In this document: positions 50,701-62,700 of the stretch, piece by piece
Numbering within the stretch: position 1 is the stretch's first letter
Layout of the letters: each line of letters starts with the position of its first letter
Assembly (NCBI RefSeq): GCF_963576615.1
Contig: NC_088713.1
Span: forward strand, 39,263,276 to 39,327,275
Reading direction: 5' to 3'
Source: Watersipora subatra
Taxonomy: Eukaryota; Bryozoa; Gymnolaemata; Cheilostomatida; Watersiporidae
DNA length: 64,000 nt
Translations under genes and position numbers: made by a program
The notes under the pieces: model-generated
Seen by the model: the letters and a program-made list of their open reading frames with translations, nothing else
What the model was told of the DNA's origin: nothing
Database searches by the model: none

Positions 50701-53700
50701 TTTTTGCTTTTGAGCGTTCAACACTATGGGACCTTGTACAATCCAAAAACTTTTCAACAACTCAATGGCGATGTCAGGTTGAAAGTCTGCTTCAAGTTTA
50801 AGAAGATGGTGCAATAGTGCCTCATCAAGGATCCCATTCCGGGTGAAGTTTTTAACAAACTGTTTATATAAAGCAAAACTGATGGATTTTCTTTTAAAAT
50901 CAAATTCACGAAAGTTCTGTGCTCTTTCTTTCCAAAGACGGTCTGACTGATGATGAAAGAGAATTGAAATCATTTTAGTCATCGCTGTGATGTCACGGAA
51001 TATGTAACCTTTTAAAGACTCTACTGACTGAAGCCAAAGAATATCACCTATGTTATGCATGTAACTCAAAATATGCAACGACCTATCTCCAGGAAAGCTA
51101 GCCAGGACATCTGAAACAGTGACTACAGGTTTTGTCAAACTCTTTTCAATAAAGGTGCACATACGATTCCATTTCTGTGGTAAAGAAACCTTGTACTTCA
51201 TGCAACGAAAATCAAGAGCTTTTCTGAGATCTTCTATTTGATGTGACTCTTTGCCAAACACAAATGTGTTCTGTTCATTAAACACCTCAGCTCCCTTGTT
51301 GGATAAAAACTTGATTTTATGGAGAACCTGTTTTTTCGCTCTACTCGGCAGTTGCTCAGCATCCAGCATCTTATCTCGAAGTTGCTTAGAATGATTGAAC
51401 AGACAATCTTTGTAAGTCTGTAGCTCCGAATCTGAAACTTTATCAGAGTGAGTGAGAACTAAAAGTGGAGACTCTACTAACAATGGACATGCAAGATAAA
51501 TGTGAGCCAACCACTGCCAGCAGAGTTCTTCAGTTGCTGCTTCTTTTCCTTTTTCTTTGGCCAGAGATTTAAATGCATTCAAGTTAACCACGATCAACGG
51601 AATGTTGCGTTCCTTAAGAATGTACCGATAAGTAATATGATAGACTTCGTGACCCCCGTGATCAATCATCTTGGCATATGAATGGTCTAGCTGTACTCCT
51701 TCTATTTGAAATACTCTGGTTGTTTCATCTAGCATGGTGGTCTCAAACCGGTTTGTGAGTACACGGCTTTTTGATTGCAGAGATCTAATGAGGCTTGTTT
51801 TCCCCGACATTGAATGGCCAACTACCGAAACTGGAACAATCGTCAATTCAACTTGTTGTTCTGATGTAAGGTCTTCAAAATATGATTTAATTGCTGTTAT
51901 ACCTTGCTGACAAACACCATAAGAAGGAGAAACTAGACTGAAGCAGCCAATGCATTTAAGGCCGATGAGATGTTTGAGATTCAAAATCTTCTCATCTATC
52001 GTTGTCAGGTTTTGGTTGTTACGGATGTCCAGTGTACGCAAGTTCTTCATTTTGAATACACAAGATGGAATTTCTGATAGCTTGTTGTCATTGCAGTTTG
52101 ACTGTTCTGACTGATTCTGAAGATGCAGCCTGCAATCAGGCAAAAATATATGAAAATGATGAGCATTCTTTACCTCAATCTGACTGTAGAAAGTTGTAGC
52201 TCGTTCATCAAACAGAAATGATTCAATGTTATAAGTGTAATTTGAAGTATAGTAATTCAATTGTATCTGATGAGATTTTTATATCATCCTTGTCTTTTCA
52301 ATACAAAGAAACTAAGGTTTATTTTGATCAACAGCAATTAATACCAAATTTATGCAGTAATTCCTTTAGAGAGATATTGCTCAACTCTTTCTCTACCGCA
52401 AGCTAATGTATCGGCTCGGGCTACGTTCTCATTGCAGCCGGAAGCCGATGCATCAGCTTTTAGACAGTGTGTTTGTTTATTTATAATTACTCAGCCTTTG
52501 CTTCAGATATGACAATTAGATTGGGTCTCCATTAAAACAAGGTTGTTGCTATTGATATATACTAATTAGCAGGACTCTCACTAGCGGCCCACTAATTATC
52601 AAACAGAAAGTTCGCTCGGTCCCGTGAAGTTTGAGTTATCCATGTTTGACTGTATTTACAAATCAAAACGTTCAATGGTACTTAATTTGTCAAAATATGT
52701 TACAGAGCTAAAAACCACATGGTCTTTTAGTTGACCAATGCAAATTATTACCATACTGCATGCATGAGTATTTCAAATGAGCACAGTTTCTCCATATTAT
52801 ATCTCACAGAGTAGTCCAACTGGTTTAATTGGATGTAGTGAGTAGCTTATGACACTAACCCTTAATATCTTAGACGTGATTAAAGTTAATTTTTTATGGT
52901 TAAACTTTTCACAAAGTCGGATTTCATCCAAAAGATTAAGCTTTTCATCCCAATGTTCTTCATTCCAATGTTCTAGTATAACTGTAGAAAATTATGACAT
53001 TATTATAATAATATAATATATATCATGATATATAAATAGTGTACATAATATATTTCATTATATATATATATGATATTATATATAATTATAATATTCATAT
53101 TATATATAATATAAACTATGATATTATGATATGAACCTTAAGATGAAATGCAACTTTTTTCCATAAGAATCTGCAAGTAGATTTACGGATGACAATTCGG
53201 CTATTACACAATCTTGTGCGTTTGAACAGCATTTGAATAGGTGACCAATCGGATGAATTGAATGAATAATCAAATGAAACCTACAGTTATTAGAAAAAAC
53301 AATGAGGGTCCTTGTTGAATGAATCAAGTTCATTAGCAAATTATTTGCTGTGTACACCAGCGAAACCGTGTCACAATGGTTTGTTTGTTACGTTTAGAAT
53401 CACCATCTATATAGTGATTGTTGACGATTTAGTTTCCGTAACCGCTGCGGTTTTTGAGATTTTAGCTGTTAGTTATGGATAAATTTCTACTTAATAATTT
53501 GGAGTGAAATATATTTTCGTAAACTTACTACTAGCTTGATTTGACTAATTCACAAAACAGCACTTAAAGCTGATTACAGATAAAAACCTAAATTAGCAGC
53601 AGGAACATGATGGTAACAAACCAGTAAATGTCAGTAAACATTATAAAATGAACAATTATTACAACCAATCAATGCTATCACGTTTCAGAAAAATATTTAT

Positions 53701-56700
53701 GAACTAAGTTTTTATCAGTTTATCTTCAAAAAATATCAATGCATTTGCTATTTGTTAGCTATTTTATTTGTTCCAAAAAACCACGCAAACAAACATGAAT
53801 ATTTTCTCCCAATTTAAATTGCAAAACTGGAGTCTCATAACTCGCTGATATTCCTGATAATTTTTTATTATTTGACTAGAACAAAACTAACTCACTCTCT
53901 GTTAGAACCAGCCGTAGTTAATGCCAATTAAATATTACAACAGTGCTTCTAAAATGTTGTTGAAGAAAACTAAAATTTGCAAAACTCAGCTTAAATTTTT
54001 TATGATGCTTTTTTAACTGCTCGGCGGTCTTTTGAACAAATTAACAACAAATTGACAGAATCGATGAGCTTTCAGTAAAGTTCTTTCAAATAGGAGCAAC
54101 AGCTTTTTGAAAAAGTGAAGTTTCTTTGTTGAATAAAACTAACCTATTAGCAAACATGTTCTCGGTACCAGCCAAACCATGTCTAGGTCGCAACAGATTT
54201 TTGCTTTTGTAAAGAATCATCATCTACATTTATTAGTGACGATTTCGTTTCAGTCACCGCTGTGGTTTAGTACACCAACTAACGTTATTTGCTAGTTAAA
54301 ACTAATTTTTCTATAGGATATATAAAACACCAGACTACATTATTGTCTGCCTGTTTTTATTAAAATAGACTGTATGTACTCTTTCTACAGATTGGATTTT
54401 TCTACCCAACAAAAAGTCCTTAAAAGGTGATGGCAGATGAAATCTTACAATTATCTTAGCAATTATAATAAACAAAATCAAGCACAATATCTTTACATTT
54501 TAATAACTTGCACAACTGATTAAATTTGCTATTCCACCAAATTGATTTAACCTGATTTTCGAAAATTTGATATACCGCTGGTATTTATGCAATATTTCAA
54601 AATTTAATGCAGATATTGTTTCAGTGTAAAATTCAACTTACAGTAATATATCCTTGTTATATACAAGTGAAGTACAGAATAGTTTAGTGAATCTTATTCT
54701 CGCAAAATTTGTGGCTCTTCATTTGCATTCACTATGAATGTGGTGAATTTCTTTTTGCCCTGATGGTAACGATCTAAACTTTTTTTTTGAAAAATAAGTA
54801 AAAATGGAACTGCCTAACAAAAGCTTTTAATTTACTTGAACTGAAAGACAACAAGGTTGTTTCATTGAAAACTAAATTTGAATGGTCTAGCTAGTGCGTC
54901 GGCTTTATAATGAAACAAAAGTGAAACCCAATTTATTAGCCAATTCATTTGCTGGTGGTCTGTACTTATACTATCGCATATGCCAATAGTGATTCGCATG
55001 GTAGCGAAATAGTTAACAAACAAAACAATGGTAGTGAACAAACACCAAACACCAACGACAGCCGCTGCTGTAGTTTTTTACAGCAACTGACTAGTTGCTA
55101 GGTATAGCTAAATCTTCTATGTATAGTATTCAAAGCAGAAGGTGAGATTCTTATGTTTTCGTTCTAACTAAAATAAACTACTCACACAATTTTTTAAAGT
55201 TCGACTTTTCTCACCCACAAAAATGAAATTAAAAAGTGTTGACAGATGAGAACTTAGAACTATCAGCAGAAACATGTTTGTAACAAATAAGTAAAGGTCA
55301 GTAAGTATTATAAATTTAACAACAATCTTTAGAAACATTTAACCACTAATATGAGGACAGCTAGCTGCATTATCAGTCTATAGATGTCACTCACCATACA
55401 GTTTGATAAACTAGTCTAGGCTCCTCGGGAAACTCCCAATTATCTGATAGACCCATTGTTGAATACTCCCCGTTGGAGAGGTCAAGATATTCTAGTTTAG
55501 TAAGCTCTGAAAGGCTACAATGCAAAAATAAGGGCAAACACTAAGACATCTAAAAACTACCAAAACAGTGGAGCCCGTTTATTGTTGAATGCAAAAGTAG
55601 CAATAAACTGCATTCTACACCAACTAGATTTATATCAGTTCGTTTACCAAAATTAAACTTTCTGCTTCAAACAATATCAATGGCTTTCATATTTTCTCGC
55701 TGTTCCATTTGTTTTAACAAAGCACACACACACATAAACATGACTGCTTTCTCATGGTTTTACATGCAGAAACTGGAGTTATATAGCTCACTAATGTTAC
55801 CGTTATTTTCTTTAGATACTCTGAGTGTAAAAAAACTAAAAACTTTCTGTGAAAACCTGAAGCGGTTATTGACAGCTCACTATTGTGAAAATTTTTCTAA
55901 AGCGATGTTGATTAGGAACAAAAAATCTTTGCAAAAACTCAGCTGAGTTTTTCATGATACTTTTTAGTCACCAAGTTATTATCACAAACATAACAAATGA
56001 TGGAGAAGTGTCTACCATCCATACCTACATTTAATGTTATATAAACAAAGGTTACTGCGTACCCTGTAAGTTCTTGTTGGTCAGACTAGCTATTGATATC
56101 TGAAAATATTATTACTGATTTTAATTATAGGCATGGGAGTGGATTTAATTGAGAAATAATGCTAATATTTAATATAAATTTTTGCCAAAAATAACAAAAA
56201 AATATCTTATACAGTAGTTTACCATTGTATTAAATCTTTCACTACTGAGCTAAATTCGCTATTCCACAAAATTAATTTAAACTGATTTTCGAAAATTTGA
56301 TATACCGCTGGTTTTTATGCAATATCTCAAAAATCAACGCAGAGAATGTTTTACTTTAAAACACATTTTACTTAGGACAAAACCTTCTACTAGAAAGTAT
56401 AAAATAGTTTAGTGAGTCTTACTCTCGAAACTTTCTGGCGCTTCCTTTGCATTGAACGAATGTGGCAAATTAATTTTTGCCATGATGGCAGCGACCTGAT
56501 TTTCCCATTTTGATAAATAAGTACAATGGAATTTTTTAGCAAAATGACTTTCTATTGGTAGAACCTGACTGACAACAAATGGGAGATTTATGGGAGACCA
56601 AATTTGATTAATCTAGCTAATGCGTAGGCTTCGTAATGAAAAAGTGAAAGCCTATTCATGGGCTGATACTCTGTATTTTTATTATCACGATTCCAGATAA

Positions 56701-59700
56701 TTTGGCACACGGTAGCAAAAGAGCTAACTGAATATTTTATAATTGGGTTGTTATTTAGGCACATTAATGAATTGTAAAAATTCTGCTCATAATAGTTACA
56801 CAATGTAACGAATGTCATTAAATTTTTAATGAAGAGATGCATTTGTGAACATTATTTTTTTGTGGTGAATAAATCATTGTCAAATACCTTCGCAGTTCTT
56901 AAAAATAAATTTTTGCTACCACCATGTTTCAAGTACTTCAAAACTTCTATTTGAGCATTCCCTTTATTTGAACACCACCTCTATTTAAACACCACTGTAA
57001 GCAAAGGTTTGAAAAATACAACACACATATTTAATTAAACGCTATTTTTAATAAAATGCCAATATAATAAATAAATAACAAGTCCCCGAAATATACAATT
57101 TTTAAAACTAGAGAAATAATATAACATATAACTGAATGACAATCCTATAAAACTTAATAGGAAAACATGTTTTATAAGAAAATTTCGGGGTTTAATAGTG
57201 TGCTGCATAGTATACGCCATAGTCAACAGCTCCGTAAAATAATGTCCCCAAAATATACAACTTAGTTCTTTGACTAAATGTTCTATTAATAGCAAGCGTT
57301 CAGTCTTAGATAAGTGGTGTGAGAAAAAACTGTTAGATTGAGTAAATACAAAATCAATGAAACTAACTGCACCTACAGTATAAATAAATATGATTTTATT
57401 AAAATTTCACATAAAAATAGGGCTGCAAAACAGTATTTACAATACAATTAACATAATGTTAAAAGGTTTTAGCAAATTTTATGAGCATGTATAACATAGG
57501 GTTAAAAAGATATAGAGTAAACTGACAACTAGAGACCTATGACCTAACTTAATTTGTCAGAAACTGTTAGAGCAGACAAAAATTAACTTTGGCTTTACCT
57601 CTTTTACGTATTGCAGTACAAAACACATGTGAACATAAAACAAACACTTTCACTCTAAACTTAAGGTCACACAGTTAGTTAAACTGGTCTAGTAAGAAGT
57701 AATGGGTAGATGATGCTAGCGACCAAGATCTTATATATGTTTGCATTTCACTATTTATTGTTTACATTTTTGGTTTCTCATAAAGTCTGAATTCATCAGA
57801 CAATTTTAAGTTTCTTACTAACACTTTAGAGCATCTGCATAACATTGAGTCACTTTTCTTTCTTAGTAGAAATGCAAAAACTTTTCATCACAAAACTCCA
57901 TTAGATTTATGTTTGACAATTCAACTATTGCATCATCACTTACATCTTCGATGTTGTTTCGGGAAAAGTTAGCAATTTTTTTGTCTCACTGATTTTATAT
58001 CGGTAATTTTTTTTCAAACAATAATCTAATTTCACAAAAAAATAAATTTTTTTCCTCAATGAAACACGTTTGTTAGCAATCTATTTTGGGTTCCAGCAAA
58101 CCATGACCCAACAAATTTTTCTATTTTTACATAGTAATCGTCTATAGCACATGTGTCAAACTCACGGCTTGCTGGTCACATCCGGCTCGCCTTGTAATCT
58201 TATCTGGCCCGCAAAATAATTTTACATTATTGCTATCCATGGCCCATTGAAAAGAAGCGCTGATAGGCCCATATTCCCTGACGCGGCTGGGCGGCTGAGC
58301 CGCCCCAACTTTTTAATGATTTTCGGCGGCCAACTACTAAGAATTGCAGTCTAAGCGCATTCACTTGGAATTTCCAACAAATAGCAACTAACTATAGCTA
58401 GTCCATCGCAACTAGCAACGAGGTTGAGAGGCTCACTAATCTAGTATTAGTTTCGCCTGCCACTAATCCAGTGACTGATCCTTTTCTGCATTGAAGCGAA
58501 TCAAAACGTTGATGAGGAGCACCATGTGGCAGACTGTCTAAATATTCTTCTAATATTATACATACATGTATATAAAGCTGTTGAAATAGATACAGAATCA
58601 GTTGTAAAATATTTCTGCCATGGACACATTGACAGAACAAGAGCTATTGCAATAAAGAGGTGATAGCTCTTGTTCTTTCAATGTCCCTCACAGAAATATG
58701 TAGTGTCCTGAGTTTTATATCATACATTGAATAAAGAAAAAGTTTCGCTTACCATGGACCATAAACAATATATTTATGTAGATTTTGATGCTTACAATTG
58801 ATTGCATTCATGCATACATGGAGGGTTGTTATTGATTAAAATGTCTATAGCAGTTAGCCTGATGAGCGCTGCGGTCTAATATGAGAATCTCCACTCCACA
58901 GAACATTACACAGAATGTGAATAAATTTGTTGTTTCGGTCAGATCATATAATCAGATCATAGTCATAAGAGCAAATAAAATTGAATGATTTAAATTGTTA
59001 TTGCTGAACAGCACACATTTTATGCATATTTCCATGTTTTTTAGTGTGTTCATATTTCTAACTTGTATAATTTTGATAGGAGATATTTTTAAGATATGTA
59101 AGTTTATTTTTTATATACATTAACATAGGAGCAAAGAAATTTGAATTTTTTGAACAAGATCTCTTTATGAAAAATAAAAAATAAATAGAAGAAGTTTAAA
59201 TGTTGACTTGCAACAAAATTCAAATTACAGTTACTCAGGATCAAAAGATTCACCATGTCTTACTCTGTTGTGTTGTAGGTTCAAAATATGGGGAAATGTG
59301 ATTACAAGCTCTTAAAAGCTCAAAAACGAACAGCTGATCGCAGCTATCTTGAAAACGGCTATCTCTCTCAAAACGGCTCAAATGTGACGCAGTCTAACGC
59401 AATGTGTTTCTGTTTACGTGTTAAGGCAACCTCATTCGTCCAAATATTTTCACAAATATACTTCATGTATTCAATGAAAACATGTTTAGTGTCCTTACAC
59501 GTATATTCCATTATCATTGTAACGCTGTTACCTTGAGCACAGATATCTTAAACCCTAGAATATAAACCAGTTTTATTTTTTAACCTTAGCTCAAAGGGAT
59601 GCATATCATCCTCTGATAAACATGAGGAGCTTGTTGGTTACATGTGATAGTCGACAAATGCTGCAGAAGTTGTTCGCACCATATAGCGGGAAATATGGGT

Positions 59701-62700
59701 CACATGATCAGATTACGACTAGATGATTAGATCGAGCGGAATTAAAACTTTTAAGTAGTGAGCATCTATACTTGATACAGGCTTTTTGGTTGAGCCTGAA
59801 ATGTTTGTCGTAAACTAGTGCTACGAGATGTTTTCTATGGAGCCTTTAATTGGCATTTGATTTCCCGTGATAACATTATACGTGTCAAAACAATAACCCT
59901 TTAGAGTTGAACATATTGTCAAAATATGGGATTCCAACCTACAACCACTTTTTAACTGTTCATTTTTGACCTTTTAAGAGCTTGTAATCACATTTCCACA
60001 TTTTTGCACCTACAACACAGCAGAGTAAGACAAGGTAAATCTTAAGATGCCAAATAACTGTAATATAATTTTTGTTGCAAGTCAGCCTTTACGGTTTAAG
60101 TTTGTTTCAGAATAATATTCCTGTCGGTTTTTATTCGTATTTATGTAAAAACATTTAGTTTTCTTGTGTTAATTAAATGTTTATCCTGTTTGGCCTACGA
60201 CCTAAAGTATGTTTTAAATGTTGCCCCCTTTTACAATTGAGTTTGACACCCCTGGTCTATAGTGATCAGATATATTTTTTCAACAGCTTCTGTGGTTTTG
60301 TATTCGAACTTATTATAGCCGCTAGTAACATTCAAACTTTTTATGTGGCTCTTGTAAAATCAAGCCCCATCACTTTGCGATGATTTCGGAATAAATATAT
60401 TTTTATACCCCTCTTTCTGGCTGGATTTTGGTAAAATCACGAAACAGAGCTAACAAAGTTTCCTTTAAAAAAGAACTTGAGAATTTAGCCGCAGAAACAT
60501 GTTTTAACAAAGCAGTGAAACTCAGTAAGCATAATATTGTGAAAACTGACTACTACTCATTTTACTCAAGCTATCCTATTCGGGTCAGCTTTGAGAAGCT
60601 GTAAATCATAAATGAGGACAAAAACTTAGAACTATGGAACATTCCAGGAAACAGTTTGGTACCAAAACCACCAAACAAATCTGGTAGTCCTCCAAAAAGG
60701 TTATTGCCAGAGAGTTTAAGCTCTTTTATTCGAGTCAACTTTGAAAAGCTATAAATCGCAAATAGGGACAAAAAACTAAAAATGTTGAACCCCAATGAAA
60801 GCAGTTTGACATGGTACATCAATTGCTGGATCCTAAAAGTAGCATTAAATTATGATTCACTCAAACAAGTATATAAATGTATGTAAAGATAGATTTGAAA
60901 TGTTATAAGTATCTTAATGCATATTCTCATAGTTTTCAATTTTTACAAAAAGGTGTATTAGAATTTAGCACCAGATGAGTATTTTCAAAGAAATAGTAAT
61001 ATTAACATATAACCTTTAGCCATTCAATAATAAATCTCTTCTGCAAATTAGAGAAAATTGTATTAAACATCGCAGTAGTGAAGACAAAGACAAAATGCAA
61101 ATTCAACTAAATTAATTTACTGAAAAGGAAATGTTATGAATACAGTATAGCAAATAAGGAAGGTCGCAATGCTTGATTTGTTTGACAAATTTAAAAACAT
61201 ACCATGAAAACAGTGCAAAATAGATGATTGATGGAAAAAAAATCGATGAGTAAAGTAAGTGAAGTCCATATAAATAAATTAAACTGACAAAAAAATGATC
61301 TACTTTGGATTATTAGTTAAGGTCTTAAATTATAACAAACTGTAAAATTTTTAATTGATTCATTCTTTAAAGTTATTGTTGCAGAGAGCGACCAAGCATC
61401 AAATATAATTTTGTTTCAGTAACCACTGTGATTTTGCACACGATTTGACTAAAGTTGCTAGATATAGTAGAGTTTATATTAAACACTCGTAACATTGAGC
61501 TCAGAACTCTGAGTGAAATATGTTTTTATACACTTCTTCCAAGCGCAAGTTTAGTGATTCGCAAAACAGCCCTTACAAAGGTTTCCATCAATTAAGACCT
61601 TGAAAAGTGGAGAGCCGAGACATTTTCATAAAAAAAAACGCAAAAGTCGGTAAGCATAATGTAAAGCACTCTGACGACAACTATATTTCAGAGGAATAAT
61701 TATATTAACATAAAACCACCAACACATCTGGTACTCAAGCAAAAAAAATTATCTCCAGAAAGATTAAGCTTTTTTAATCGAGTCAACTTTGAGAAAAATT
61801 AGCTTGCAACTGCAAAGATTCAGCTTTCTTAAACTACCAAGATCACCAAACACATCTGGTAGTCCACGAGAAAAGTTATTTCCAGAAAAGCCAAGCTCTT
61901 CTAGTTGAGTCAACTTTGAGAAGCTGTGAATCATATAAAAGGACAAAACTAAGAAACATTGAATCCTCCTGGGAACAGTTTGACGTGATGATTGTTGGAT
62001 CCGATGACCCTTTTCAGAGGAACTATTACATTAACATAAAACCACCAACACATCTAATACTCAAAATATTCTCTAAAAAGATTAAGCTCTTTTCTTCGAG
62101 TCAAATTTGAGAAGCTGTGAATCACCAATAAGGACAAAAACTAGGAAATATTGAACCGTCCTGGGAGCAGTTTGGTGTGATGATTGTTTGATCCCAATAG
62201 TAGAGACGATTTGTTCTTTGCTCAAACAAGTCTATATATAAAAAGACAAATTCAAAAAATGTTGAGTATCTCAATACATATTATCACAAATTGTAATTTT
62301 TACAAAAAGGTTAATTGGGAGTTAGGACCATATGAGTATTTTCAAAGAAATAATAATATTAACACATAACATTTAGCCATTCAATAACAAATATCTTCTG
62401 CAATTGTAAAGAACAATTTATAAAACATTGCAGTAGTAAATATGAATACAAAATGCAAATTCACCTAAATCCAATTACTGATAAGGAATTGTTGTAAATA
62501 CAATATAACAAATAGTGAATGTCGCAGCGCTTGACTTGTTTGACAAATTTAATAACATACCACAAAAACAGTGCAATAAAGATGGTTGATAGAAAAAATC
62601 AATGGGTGAAAAATGTAAATTCCAAATAAAAAGATTAAACTGACAAAAAAAACCTACCTTGAATTATTAATGGAAGTCTTAAATTATAACAAACCGAAAA

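Noticed and set aside
50526..50801. Plus-strand ORFs antisense to the Roc-COR exon
   Set aside because: Shadow frames of a well supported 2-kb coding exon.
59288..59536. 82-codon ORF in the hAT element
   Set aside because: It starts in the arm of an inverted repeat and shows no domain; no relation to hAT transposases.
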